From Bacteroidales bacterium (lineage in GTDB: Bacteria; Bacteroidota; Bacteroidia; Bacteroidales; Rikenellaceae), in NCBI GenBank assembly GCA_910574205.1, contig CAJSYJ010000001.1:434001-498000 (forward strand): a DNA stretch of 64,000 nt, read 5' to 3'. A model generated the notes under the pieces. It was not told the DNA's origin. It was given only the letters and a program-made list of their open reading frames with translations, and made no database searches. The position numbers were made by a program, and so were the translations under genes. Positions 34,038 to 42,201 of the stretch are shown here, in pieces; positions within the stretch are counted from its first letter, which is position 1; each line of letters opens with the position of its first letter.

Positions 34038-35318
34038 ATGAGATCATTCCGCATAACCGCCACAATGCGCCGCTGCGGAGCGGCGCTGCTGCTCGCCCTC
34101 ACGGCGCTGCAAGCGCCCGCGCAGTCGACGCGCGATGAGATAGCCGCATGCCCCGAGCGCGCCGGCGGCATATACTACACCTACCACTACGAGGCCGGCG
34201 CTCCGACGCCGGCGCCCGAGGGCTTCGAACCGTTCTATATCAGCCACTACGGCCGTCACGGCAGCCGCTGGTGCACATCGGCCAAGCCCTACGTGCAGCC
34301 GCTCGAAGTGTTGCGCAAGGCCGACAGCGAGGGGCAGCTCACGCCGGCGGGACGGCAGCTGCTCGCCGATATGGAGACTGTCGCAGCCCATGCACGGAAC
34401 CGTTACGGCGACTTGTCGCCGCGCGGACGCCGCGAGCACGAGGCCATAGCATGCCGCATGTACGACAACTACCCCGAGGTATTCGCCGGCAGTTGCGAGG
34501 TCGACTGTCACGCGACGCTGGCCACGCGCTGCATAATCAGCATGATATCGTTTACCGACGGGCTTCATCGCCGCAACCCCGATATACGGTTCCACCGCGA
34601 CGCCTCGGCCGCCGACAGCCGCTACATGTTCAGCGTCGAAGGCATGAACGGATCGAAAAAGGCAACCACCGAGGCGTCGGACCGTTACCGCCACTCGATA
34701 ACGCATCCCGACGATCTGCTCGACAGGCTGTTCGTCGATCCCGACTATGCCGACCGCAACATAAAGGACAAGCACAAGCTATACGACAACATCTTCTCGG
34801 TGGCGATCGACCTGCAATGCGTCGATCTCGACATAGATATGCTGTCGCTCTTCTCGGCCGACGAGCTGTACAATCTCTGGCGCGGCTACAACATACGCCG
34901 CTATCTGAACTACGGCCCCTCGAAGGAGTGGGGCGATCCGATAGTGGCCGATGCCAAGCCGCTGCTTGCCGACATCATCGAAAAGGCCGACATGGCCGCA
35001 GCGGGCGTACTGGGATATGCAGCCACACTGCGCTTCGGCCACGACATAAATGTCATACCGCTGGCCGCGCTGCTCGAATTGGAGGGTACGACATTCCGCT
35101 CGGACGACTACGACGAAGTATGCGAGCAGTGGGCCGACTACCGCATATCGCCCATGGCGACCAACATACAGCTTATATTCTTCCGCAACGGCGCAGGCGA
35201 AGTGCTCGTAAAGGTACTCCACTGCGAGCGCGAATGCCGTCTGCCGCTGCCCTCGGAGCGTCATCCGTTCTACCGCTGGGAGGATTTCAAGGCCTACTAT
35301 CTGCCCAAGACCATGTAA
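34038..35318 (+). CDS. Secreted histidine acid phosphatase, MINPP/phytase-like
   Basis: A 426-residue protein with a signal peptide ending near Ala-Gln-Ser30. The branch-2 histidine-phosphatase motif is HYGRHGSR (about 70-77; His74 is the phospho-acceptor) and the acid pair is FGHDINVIPL (about 341-350). The family includes multiple inositol-polyphosphate phosphatases found in Bacteroides. It probably takes phosphate from inositol phosphates in the periplasm or outside. It is 10 bp after the desulfidase gene and is closed by an 18-pair hairpin. Confidence 0.85.
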   Translation: MRSFRITATMRRCGAALLLALTALQAPAQSTRDEIAACPERAGGIYYTYHYEAGAPTPAPEGFEPFYISHYGRHGSRWCTSAKPYVQPLEVLRKADSEGQLTPAGRQLLADMETVAAHARNRYGDLSPRGRREHEAIACRMYDNYPEVFAGSCEVDCHATLATRCIISMISFTDGLHRRNPDIRFHRDASAADSRYMFSVEGMNGSKKATTEASDRYRHSITHPDDLLDRLFVDPDYADRNIKDKHKLYDNIFSVAIDLQCVDLDIDMLSLFSADELYNLWRGYNIRRYLNYGPSKEWGDPIVADAKPLLADIIEKADMAAAGVLGYAATLRFGHDINVIPLAALLELEGTTFRSDDYDEVCEQWADYRISPMATNIQLIFFRNGAGEVLVKVLHCERECRLPLPSERHPFYRWEDFKAYYLPKTM

Positions 35319-35360
35319 ACGCCGCCCGGCGCGGATGGTTTGCAGGATAACTTTTTTTGC

Positions 35361-35402
35361 AAAAGAAAATGAAACGAAGATATTTTCGTTTCATTTTCTT
35401 TT
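35361..35402 (+). terminator. A+T-rich terminator after the phosphatase gene
   Basis: A perfect 18-pair stem beginning AAAAGAAAATGAAACGAA with a 6-base loop; the 3' arm ends in a run of T. Confidence 0.75.
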
Positions 35403-35455
35403 TATACCTTTATCATCGCAAAACGAATTATACTATTTTATAAAGACTCAATACC

Positions 35456-36649
35456 ATGAAAAGACTGCTACTGTTGATCCTGACGATCTCGCTGCCGGCC
35501 ATGCTCCGCGCGCAGAAAGAGGCCGTCATAGCGCAAGGGCCGTACATACAGGCCTGCGGACAAAACGAATTTACCGTCGTATGGCAGACCGATGTCGACG
35601 CCGTATCGTGGGTCGAGATAGCCCCCGACGACGGCACTCACTTCTACAACATCGAACGTCCCAAGTACTACCAGACGATACACGGACGCCGCCCCATAGG
35701 ACGCCTGCACTGCGTAACGGTCACGGGGCTCGAACCCGGCACCAAATACCGCTACCGCATATTCCAGCGCGCCGTGCTGTCGAATCAGGGACGCGTACGC
35801 GTACTGTACAGCGTGCCCTACGGCAGCGACATCCTGAGCCATAAGCCATATTGCGTCCGCACGCTCGACGCTGCTGCCCAGGCCACGCGCTTCGCCGTGG
35901 GCAACGACTTCCACGAGGCCCCCGATCTGCTGCGCAAGCTCTTCGACCGCGAAACGGTCAACGCCGACAACTATGATTTCGTCCTCTACAACGGCGACAT
36001 GGTAACGAGCATCGATTCGGAGGAGTATCTGTTGCAGAACGTCATAACCCCCTCGGTCGACGCTTTCGCAGCCGACATGCCTCTGTTCATGGCACGCGGC
36101 AACCACGAGAACCGCGGCCAGTGGGGCACGCATTACATGGATTACTTCCCCACGTCGAGCGGCACGCCTTACTATACCTTCCGCAGCGGACCGGCATTCT
36201 GCATCGTGCTCGACGGCGGTGAAGACAAGCCCGACAGCGACATACGCAACCTCGATCTGATGATATCGGACCCCTATCGCGAGCAGGAGGCCGAGTGGCT
36301 GCGCGGCGTGGTAAGCAGCGAAGAGTTCCGCTCGGCGCCCGTAAGGATAGTATTCCTGCACATGCCGCCCTCGCCGAAAGGTTGGCACGGAGGTGCCGAG
36401 ATAAGCCGGTTGTTCGTGCCGATACTCAACCAGGCCGGCATCGACCTGATGCTCTCGGCGCATATTCACGGCTACAAGCTCTACCCCGCCGGCCACAAGT
36501 CGACCGGCTGCGCGTTCCCCGTGCTGTGCAATCCCAACCGCACGCGCATGGATGTCGAGGCGAAGGCAGGCAGAATCAAGTGCGATATATACGACAAGGA
36601 GGGAAAGCTCACGCACAGCGACACCTTCGCGACGGGACAGCGCCGATAA
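35456..36649 (+). CDS. Secreted purple-acid-phosphatase-like metallophosphoesterase
   Basis: A 397-residue protein with a signal peptide ending at LRAQ (about 20). A fibronectin-III-like purple-acid-phosphatase N-terminal domain follows (about 25-120, GPYIQACGQNEFTVVWQTD, VTGLEPGTKYRYRIF). The phosphoesterase domain has metal motifs GNDFHEAPD, YNGDMV, RGNHENRG, LHMPP and SAHIHGYK. The first motif is GNDFH rather than GDxH. The natural substrate is unknown. It is a monocistron ending at the terminator at 36669. Confidence 0.85.
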   Translation: MKRLLLLILTISLPAMLRAQKEAVIAQGPYIQACGQNEFTVVWQTDVDAVSWVEIAPDDGTHFYNIERPKYYQTIHGRRPIGRLHCVTVTGLEPGTKYRYRIFQRAVLSNQGRVRVLYSVPYGSDILSHKPYCVRTLDAAAQATRFAVGNDFHEAPDLLRKLFDRETVNADNYDFVLYNGDMVTSIDSEEYLLQNVITPSVDAFAADMPLFMARGNHENRGQWGTHYMDYFPTSSGTPYYTFRSGPAFCIVLDGGEDKPDSDIRNLDLMISDPYREQEAEWLRGVVSSEEFRSAPVRIVFLHMPPSPKGWHGGAEISRLFVPILNQAGIDLMLSAHIHGYKLYPAGHKSTGCAFPVLCNPNRTRMDVEAKAGRIKCDIYDKEGKLTHSDTFATGQRR

Positions 36650-36668
36650 GACACTTAACAGATTCGCA

Positions 36669-36697
36669 AGAGACGGCACCGCATGCCGTCTCTTTTT
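36669..36697 (+). terminator. Terminator of the metallophosphoesterase gene
   Basis: Stem AGAGACGGCA/TGCCGTCTCT with loop CCGCA, followed by four T, 19 bp after the stop codon. Confidence 0.9.
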
Positions 36698-36832
36698 CAT
36701 ACCCTCTCTTATTCCGCGGCAGCACTGCCGACACGTTCATCCTGTCCGCACAGCTGTTCCCGGGCATCGTCCTCACGCGCCGTTCGGAACGATAATTGCG
36801 ATACCGGGAGATGAAAAACAAAAATACAAAGC

Positions 36833-37288
36833 ATGAGAAAGGTAGTATATTACATCGTTCCAGTATTGATCTGTCTGGCCGTCGGCGCATTGTCGGCCAT
36901 ACTGCAACACCCGTCGATCGAGGAGTGGTATCCGCTGCTCGACAAACCGTCGCTGACGCCTCCCGACATAGCGTTTCCGATAGCTTGGGGCATCATATAT
37001 ATATGTATGGGCATCTCGCTCGGACGCCTGCTCTCGCTGGGTTACCGCCGCATAACGTGGCTCTGGGGAGCGCAGCTCGTGTTGAATCTGTTGTGGAGCA
37101 TACTCTTCTTCACGTTGCAGTCGCCGCTTCTGGGCGCCCTCGATATCGTGGTGCTGGATCTGCTCGCCGCCGTATATATCGTCGTCACGCTGCCGCGCAG
37201 CCTTATGGCCTCGCTCTTCTTCGTGCCGTATGCGCTCTGGCTCGCACTTGCGACGTATCTCAACATTTACATCTGGATTTATAATTGA
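36833..37288 (+). CDS. tspO: TspO/MBR-family membrane protein
   Basis: A 151-residue, five-helix protein. It keeps the TspO signatures [32 protein letters not shown] (about 28-59) and [16 protein letters not shown] (about 78-93). TspO proteins bind porphyrins and steroids; in bacteria they modulate tetrapyrrole use and stress responses. It lies 7 bp before rubredoxin, suggesting an operon linked to redox stress. Confidence 0.92.
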   Translation: MRKVVYYIVPVLICLAVGALSAILQHPSIEEWYPLLDKPSLTPPDIAFPIAWGIIYICMGISLGRLLSLGYRRITWLWGAQLVLNLLWSILFFTLQSPLLGALDIVVLDLLAAVYIVVTLPRSLMASLFFVPYALWLALATYLNIYIWIYN

Positions 37289-37295
37289 TATGATC

Positions 37296-37463
37296 ATGAA
37301 AAAGTACTATTGCACAGCCTGCGACTACGTTTACGATCCCGAAAAGGGCGACCCCGAAACCGGCATCGCCCCGGGTACGCCCTTCGAGGATATTCCCGAA
37401 GACTGGACTTGCCCCATTTGCGGACTTTACAAGGACGCATTCCTGCCCGTCGACGACGAGTGA
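37296..37463 (+). CDS. Rubredoxin
   Basis: A 55-residue rubredoxin with both iron knuckles: [14 protein letters not shown] (Cys6, Cys9) and [11 protein letters not shown] (Cys39, Cys42). The start at MKKYYC fits the family; an ATG two codons upstream (37290) is equally possible. It is a one-electron carrier for oxygen or peroxide reduction in anaerobes. It follows tspO by 7 bp. Confidence 0.95.
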   Translation: MKKYYCTACDYVYDPEKGDPETGIAPGTPFEDIPEDWTCPICGLYKDAFLPVDDE

Positions 37464-37563
37464 CAGCCCGCCGCCTCGACCCGTTTTGCGACGCACTCTC
37501 CCGCCGGGGAAGGTGCGCCGCATTTTTTACCGGAGAGATACGGCCTATGCCGGAAAAATCCTG

Positions 37564-37611
37564 CCGAACATACTCCGCCTCGGAAAAAATGCAAGCGAGC
37601 TTGCTTTTGCG
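37564..37611 (+). repeat. Direct repeat copy 1 upstream of the YfcE-like gene
   Basis: About 48 bp (beginning CCGAACATACTCCGCCTCGG, containing the palindrome GCAAGC-GA-GCTTGC) recur 73 bp downstream. The tail TCGTAATTTGG stands where the second copy has the promoter -7 box, so this looks like a decayed duplicate of the promoter region. Confidence 0.7.
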
Positions 37612-37636
37612 CTCGTCTTTTCGTAATTTGGCTCCG

Positions 37637-37706
37637 CCGAATATACTCCGCCTCGGAAAAAATGCAAGCGAGCTTGCTTTTTTCTCTCGGCTTATTCGTA
37701 TATTTG
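37637..37706 (+). promoter_or_regulatory. Direct repeat copy 2 with promoter of the YfcE-like gene
   Basis: The second copy of the repeat runs into TATATTTG (37699-37706), an exact -7 box. TTG at 37674-37676 inside the GCTTGC arm is a -33 candidate with a 22-bp spacer. The palindrome overlaps the -33 position and could bind a regulator. Confidence 0.6.
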
Positions 37707-37732
37707 TTCCCGGGCAAACGAATGATGCAATT

Positions 37733-38236
37733 ATGAAAATCGGAGTCATATCGGATACGCACGGAACATTCGACCGTGTATTGCAGGATTTTCTGCAACC
37801 CGTCGACGAGATCTGGCATGCGGGCGACATAGGGTCGTTGGAGCTTGCCGACCGCTTGGCCGCATTCAAGCCGCTGCGCGCAGTATGGGGCAACATCGAC
37901 CCGGGCGCGATGCACCGCGTATACGACCGCTTCGCATTTTTCAACGCCGAAGGTGTCGACGTACTGATGACGCATATCGGAGGCTGGCCGCGACACTATG
38001 CGCCCGGCATAGTACAGCGTATACAGGCCTCCCGACCCGAAATATTCGTCGCAGGCCACTCCCACATACTGCGCGTGATGTACGATCCGGTATACGGGCT
38101 GCTGCATATCAACCCCGGCGCTGCGGGAGAATACGGCTTCCACAAGTTAAGAACGGCCGTCAGGTTCGATATCGACGGCGGCCAGATCAAAAATATGGAG
38201 ATCGGCGAGTGGCCGCGGCGCAAAGATTGCTTGTAG
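37733..38236 (+). CDS. YfcE-family metallophosphoesterase
   Basis: A 167-residue calcineurin-fold phosphodiesterase. All metal motifs are present: ISDTHG (about 6-11), HAGDIG (about 30-35), VWGNID (about 55-60), THIGG (about 83-87) and VAGHSHILR (about 110-118). Members cleave small phosphodiesters in vitro; the cellular substrate is not known. The start ATG 37733 follows the -7 box by 26 bp; the longer upstream frame crosses the promoter repeats and is not used. Confidence 0.9.
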   Translation: MKIGVISDTHGTFDRVLQDFLQPVDEIWHAGDIGSLELADRLAAFKPLRAVWGNIDPGAMHRVYDRFAFFNAEGVDVLMTHIGGWPRHYAPGIVQRIQASRPEIFVAGHSHILRVMYDPVYGLLHINPGAAGEYGFHKLRTAVRFDIDGGQIKNMEIGEWPRRKDCL

Positions 38237-38281
38237 CCACCGACGAGCATGACATTAACCTGCAACAAAACAGACGACATA

Positions 38282-39241
38282 ATGAAACGATCTATCCTTA
38301 CGACCGTATCGATCCTGCTGGCCGCATGCGCTGCGGCACAGCCGCGATTCGAGACCCAAGTCACGACCCACCTCTTCGGCGAGCGCGACGGCAAACACCT
38401 GATGCTCGACCGCTACACCTCGCCCCAGACAGAGGGCATACGCCCCTGCATGATATTCGTCTTCGGCGGCGGCTTTACCTCGGGCGAGCGCAATGCTGAG
38501 ATATACATACCCTATTACGAGTTTCTGGCCGGCCACGGCATCGACGTGGTGGCGATAGACTATCGCCTCGGACTCGAAAATATCGACCCCGAGAAGGCGA
38601 CGAACATAAGGGGCATGATCTCGACGATGAAGAATGCCGTAGACATGGCCGTGGACGACCTTTATCTCGCGACGTCGTATGTGCTCGAACACGCCGAGCA
38701 TTGGCAGATCGACCCGCGCCGCATCATCATAAGCGGTTCGAGCGCCGGCGCCATAACCGTATTGCAGGCCGAGAACGTGCTCTGCAACTCCCTGCCGGCA
38801 GCAGCCGTGCTCCCCGCAGGATTCCGCTATGCGGGCGTGATCGCCTGCGCAGGAGCCATATTCTCGACCGACGGCAAACCGCACTGGGACAAGGCACCCG
38901 CACCGATCATGTTTTTCCACGGCGACGCCGACAGCAACGTACCATATAAAAAGGCATCGCTGATGGGCATCGGCTACTACGGACCGCAGATCATCACACG
39001 ACAGTTGGACAAGCTCGGATCGCCCTATTATTTCTACTCGGCGCAGTGCGTCGACCACTCGCTGGCCGTCACGCCGCTCGAAGATAAGCTCGACCTGATA
39101 CTGCAATTCATACGCGACTACATCGACCAGGGTCGTCGCCTGCGCATACGCACCGACGTCGAGAAGATCGACTGCAAAGGCTGCAAAACGCACTTCTCGA
39201 TCCGCGACTATCTCTCGACCAACTACGCGCCGCAGCAATAA
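38282..39241 (+). CDS. Secreted alpha/beta-hydrolase (esterase/lipase type)
   Basis: A 319-residue protein with signal peptide MKRSILTTVSILLAACAAAQ. The oxyanion segment is FVFGGGFTSGERN, the nucleophile elbow IISGSSAGAITVLQ (about 163, Ser in GSSAG), Asp probably in FFHGDADSNVPY, and His in CVDHSLAV. The order fits BD-FAE/carboxylesterase enzymes that remove acyl groups from plant glycans, but the substrate is not defined. The C-terminus carries a CKGCK pair, unusual for this family. It ends at a hairpin near 39308. Confidence 0.82.
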   Translation: MKRSILTTVSILLAACAAAQPRFETQVTTHLFGERDGKHLMLDRYTSPQTEGIRPCMIFVFGGGFTSGERNAEIYIPYYEFLAGHGIDVVAIDYRLGLENIDPEKATNIRGMISTMKNAVDMAVDDLYLATSYVLEHAEHWQIDPRRIIISGSSAGAITVLQAENVLCNSLPAAAVLPAGFRYAGVIACAGAIFSTDGKPHWDKAPAPIMFFHGDADSNVPYKKASLMGIGYYGPQIITRQLDKLGSPYYFYSAQCVDHSLAVTPLEDKLDLILQFIRDYIDQGRRLRIRTDVEKIDCKGCKTHFSIRDYLSTNYAPQQ

Positions 39242-39307
39242 GCATCCCGCCCGACGGCCTGCGATTACCCGTCAGCCGCCGAACCGGCAAGACACGTAGA
39301 TACATTA

Positions 39308-39351
39308 CGGATACCCCGCCCGATAATAATAACGGACGGGGATCCGTTTTT
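39308..39351 (+). terminator. Terminator of the esterase gene
   Basis: An imperfect stem (CGGAT-CCCCG-CCG against CGG-CGGGG-ATCCG) with an A+T loop, followed by five T. Confidence 0.7.
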
Positions 39352-39433
39352 CTTTGTCCGACGTTAAAACAGATGATCCAAAAGCACCGGCATCGTCCTC
39401 CCGCAGCTGGCCGACCATATTATTTCAGATTCA

Positions 39434-39580
39434 CAGCAGGCAATCGTGTGCTCGATATCGACACCCTCCCGACCTCCCTGAGAGGGAGGAGAAAACAGGG
39501 TTCTCGCCCGCAGCGGAGGGGCAAAAACAAAAAAGCGGGAGACTTTCGTCTTCCGCTTCCGTACCCCCTCAGGGGCTCGA
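39434..39580 (-). repeat. Direct repeat: tRNA-Lys 3' end remnant plus flank (distal copy)
   Basis: About 145 bp recur at 39593-39733. On the minus strand the unit begins with the last bases of the tRNA (TCGAGCCCCTGAGGGGGTA) and continues into non-coding flank with small hairpins (GAAGAC/GTCTTC and CTCCCT/AGGGAG). This copy has no tRNA 5' part. Short open frames across it are artefacts of the repeat. Confidence 0.85.
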
Positions 39581-39592
39581 TTGCGCTACTTG

Positions 39593-39733
39593 CAGCAGGC
39601 AATCGTGTGCTCGATATCGACACCCTCCCGACCTCCCTGAAAGGGAGGAGAAAACAGGGTTCTCGCCCGCAGGGGCAAAAACAAAAAGCAGAAGACTTTC
39701 GTCTTCCGCTTCCGTACCCCCTCAGGGGCTCGA
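39593..39733 (-). repeat. Direct repeat: tRNA-Lys 3' end plus flank (proximal copy)
   Basis: The copy joined to the complete tRNA-Lys. It differs from the distal copy mainly by a 6-base gap in the G+A-rich part (GCAGCGGAGGGGC against GCAGGGGC). Confidence 0.85.
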
Positions 39734-39787
39734 ACCCTGGACCCCAACATTAAGAGTGTCGTGCTCTACCAACTGAGCTAAAGAGGC
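39715..39787 (-). tRNA. tRNA-Lys (anticodon CTT)
   Basis: A 73-nt cloverleaf without encoded CCA. The anticodon arm CGACA-CTCTTAA-TGTTG gives CTT; the D arm has AGCTCAGTTGGTAGAGC; the T arm is CAGGG-TTCGAGC-CCCTG. The acceptor pairs GCCTCTT with AGGGGGT using three G-U pairs, including the first pair, which is unusual and may reflect exchange of the 3' end. Confidence 0.85.
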
Positions 39788-39870
39788 ATTCAACCTTTCG
39801 ATTGCGGGAGCAAAGGTAATACAAATTTTGTTTACTCCAAAACTTTTTTCAAAAAAATTTCATCGAAACG

Positions 39871-41190
39871 TTATTTTTTTGAGTCGTCGTTCCACTCGCC
39901 ACCGCCGTCGGGATAGAATACGGGACGTTCGCCCGCAATACTCCGCATAGCCAAATAACTATCGTACAGACATATGCCATTAGCCGAGCGGTCGGCCGGA
40001 CGGTATACTATTACCGAGGGATGTCGTTTTGTGGTTTCGACGACCATTCTCGCCCGATCGAGGTACGTTTCGCGCCATGCCGGATCGTTGGAGGGATTGC
40101 CGCCGCGACGGCGCGACTCGCCCGACAAGGAGGAATCGATCGCAGCACCGAGAGATACATACACACCCAGCGAATCGCACAGCGACAACGTATCGTCCGT
40201 GACATATCCCGCCGAGAAACGCAGGGCGTTGCAACCGCCGGCATGCAGCTCGCGTATCCTCTCGTGCGAGACATCGGCAGCGACATCCGCCCACCGCAAG
40301 GTGCGGGCGACTCCGTTGATGCGGAACTCGCCGCCGGAGTACTCCTGCGACCGGAAGCCTACCGGCAGCGTGAAGAACTCTGCGTCGCGGCCTGCGATAC
40401 GGTTGCGGATTTCCAGACGGTACATCGTCGGCCGCTCGTCGCTCCACAGCGTCGAAGCATCTATATTGGCCGCAAGGCGCACGGTATCCACTCCGTACAT
40501 ACCCAGCTCGACATCCTTATAGCCGGCAGCCACGCTTACCGAATCGGGCGTATAGAGGTCATAATATATGCGAGCACGCTTCGGGTTGAGCGTCTGGTTA
40601 TGTACGACTATGCCGACATCGACGTTGGCCGTCGTGCCTATGCCCGTGCGGGTGCGCACCAACACGTCGCGCACGCGTATACGGGGCTGCGATATGACCA
40701 TTGCCCGCAGCCGAGGGGTTCGCGCCCCGAAGCACTCGACGGCGGCCAGCGGCGCGGTATCGGCGAAGCGTATCTCGATCTTGTTCTTGTCCTCGCGAGA
40801 GAGTTTGGTCACATTAAATTCTGAGGGTGCGAAGCCGTTTTGCGCATATCCAGCAAAGCGTCCGTTGACTATTACCTCGTAAGGTGCGCCTGCGCCCTCG
40901 ATGCGTAAAAAGGTCTGGCGCTCGACCCACGAAAACGGCACAGTGAACTCGGCCTCGAATGTGCGGGCACCCGCTTCGCCGGCCGACTCCCGCCATTGCT
41001 CGACAGGCTGCATGTAACGCTGCCGGGCAAGCGAAGCCGCAGCCGCCTCGGCGGCCGTAGGATACGGTATCAGGCGGCCGCGCAGAGCGTCGCGCCCCTC
41101 CTCGGTAACCGACAGCGGACGTTGTGCCGCCGCACCGAAAAGGCTTGCCGAAAGGAAGAGCGTCGCAAAGATGTATTTATATTCGGTCAT
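39871..41190 (-). CDS. GH2-like secreted protein lacking catalytic residues
   Basis: A 439-residue protein with a signal peptide ending near Ala-Ala-Ala-Gln23. It has a GH2 sugar-binding-like jelly roll (about 65-190, YEVIVNGRFAGYAQNGFAPSEFNVTKL), an immunoglobulin-like domain (about 190-285), and the start of a TIM barrel (GGCNALRFSAGYVTDDTLSLCDSLGVYVSLGA). Where GH2 enzymes read GNESGNG with the acid/base Glu, this one reads PADRSANG (about 400). It ends about 35 residues later, before the nucleophile strand. It is therefore a shortened pseudoenzyme, perhaps carbohydrate-binding only, or a gene in decay. Length against full GH2 (800-1000) is about half. Confidence 0.75.
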   Translation of the reverse strand: MTEYKYIFATLFLSASLFGAAAQRPLSVTEEGRDALRGRLIPYPTAAEAAAASLARQRYMQPVEQWRESAGEAGARTFEAEFTVPFSWVERQTFLRIEGAGAPYEVIVNGRFAGYAQNGFAPSEFNVTKLSREDKNKIEIRFADTAPLAAVECFGARTPRLRAMVISQPRIRVRDVLVRTRTGIGTTANVDVGIVVHNQTLNPKRARIYYDLYTPDSVSVAAGYKDVELGMYGVDTVRLAANIDASTLWSDERPTMYRLEIRNRIAGRDAEFFTLPVGFRSQEYSGGEFRINGVARTLRWADVAADVSHERIRELHAGGCNALRFSAGYVTDDTLSLCDSLGVYVSLGAAIDSSLSGESRRRGGNPSNDPAWRETYLDRARMVVETTKRHPSVIVYRPADRSANGICLYDSYLAMRSIAGERPVFYPDGGGEWNDDSKK

Positions 41191-41226
41191 ACGTCGAATC
41201 GTTTAATCGACGGTAAAGATAGCAAA

Positions 41227-42108
41227 TTATTCTTCGTGCGACGAATCCGCGCCCACGAAGCGTGCGAAAAACTCCCATATGGCCTCCGGAGTATCGATAT
41301 CATGCTCGCCCCACGAATGACGGCCGCCCTCGATACGGTAAAGCCACACCTCGGACGAGTCCCGGCCGCCGAGATACCGCTCGCGCGTAACGAGTCTGCC
41401 AGAACGCGAAGGCAGCGTATCGACTTCGGAGTGCGTGCACCGGTCGGCCGCAACCCAATACCCCACTGCCGCAGGCACCGAAATGTAGGCGCCCCAACCG
41501 CCTTCATCATGCGGGTCGCCGCACCAGAGCGATGTGAGATCACAGGTGCCGTGTATCTCCATCAGAGGCACCGGCCGTGTCGCCGACAACTCTCGGTAGA
41601 ACCATTCGAGCATAAGACCTGCCACAGGCGCCACGGCACGAAAGATATCGGGGCGCAAATATGCCAGCAGATAACACATCTCGCCGCCGTTGGACAATCC
41701 CGTAACAAACGTATCCCGACGGCTCAGAGCATAGCGGTTTTGCAGCGCCGCCGCCAGATCGCACAGAAACCCCACATCGTCGACGCACATGTCGGCCTGA
41801 AATGGGTAGCCTACATTCCAGCACCGTTTGCCGCGCACATCGCGCACACCCTCGGGATAGCACACCGCGACACCGTAACGATCGGCCACACGGTTCATGC
41901 CGAATCGCCCGGGATCGGCCGAACCGCCGTAGCCGTGCAGCACCATGACCAGCGGAGCCTGCGGGCGGATACCGTCGGGCATATAGAGTTTGAACTCGCG
42001 TACAATCCCGCCGGAGGTAATCGTATCGCAGAGCAGTCGTCCGTCGGCCGCGGAGCTTGCGGCAGAAACGTTCGACAGAAAGATCAAAAACAGAAGCAGT
42101 CGTCTCAT
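41227..42108 (-). CDS. Secreted polyhydroxybutyrate-depolymerase/feruloyl-esterase-like protein
   Basis: A 293-residue protein (start ATG 42108, signal MRRLLLFLIFLSNVSAASSA). It has the LpqC/Esterase-PHB pattern: oxyanion VMVLHGYGGSADPGRF, YPEG and WNVGYPF, nucleophile VTGLSNGGEMCY (Ser), Asp in EIHGTCD, and His in GGRHSWGEHDIDTPEAIWEFF. Gut members hydrolyse feruloyl or acetyl esters on plant cell wall glycans; a true polyhydroxybutyrate substrate is unlikely. It lies 36 bp upstream of the GH2-like gene on the same strand, so the two may form an operon. Confidence 0.83.
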   Translation of the reverse strand: MRRLLLFLIFLSNVSAASSAADGRLLCDTITSGGIVREFKLYMPDGIRPQAPLVMVLHGYGGSADPGRFGMNRVADRYGVAVCYPEGVRDVRGKRCWNVGYPFQADMCVDDVGFLCDLAAALQNRYALSRRDTFVTGLSNGGEMCYLLAYLRPDIFRAVAPVAGLMLEWFYRELSATRPVPLMEIHGTCDLTSLWCGDPHDEGGWGAYISVPAAVGYWVAADRCTHSEVDTLPSRSGRLVTRERYLGGRDSSEVWLYRIEGGRHSWGEHDIDTPEAIWEFFARFVGADSSHEE

Positions 42109-42158
42109 TTCATATAGATCGAGTCGAACGGGATACATACCGTATCGACATTTTTGAG

Positions 42159-42166
42159 TACATTTG
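42159..42166 (+). promoter_or_regulatory. -7 promoter box of the HsdR_N-type gene
   Basis: TACATTTG fits TAnnTTTG. It lies just after an in-frame upstream ATG (42154), so translation must start at 42202. Confidence 0.6.
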
Positions 42167-42201
42167 TCGGCGTAAAAATAATTAATTTATTCCATACCCA
42201 G

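Noticed and set aside
39434..39733. Possible CRISPR array from repeated blocks near tRNA-Lys
   Set aside because: Only two long copies (about 145 bp) with a 12-bp gap, no spacer-repeat pattern and no cas genes.
39354..39776. Two overlapping frames with internal repeated peptide next to tRNA-Lys
   Set aside because: The repetition comes from the direct DNA repeat with the tRNA 3' end; there is no start signal and the frame reads through the tRNA.
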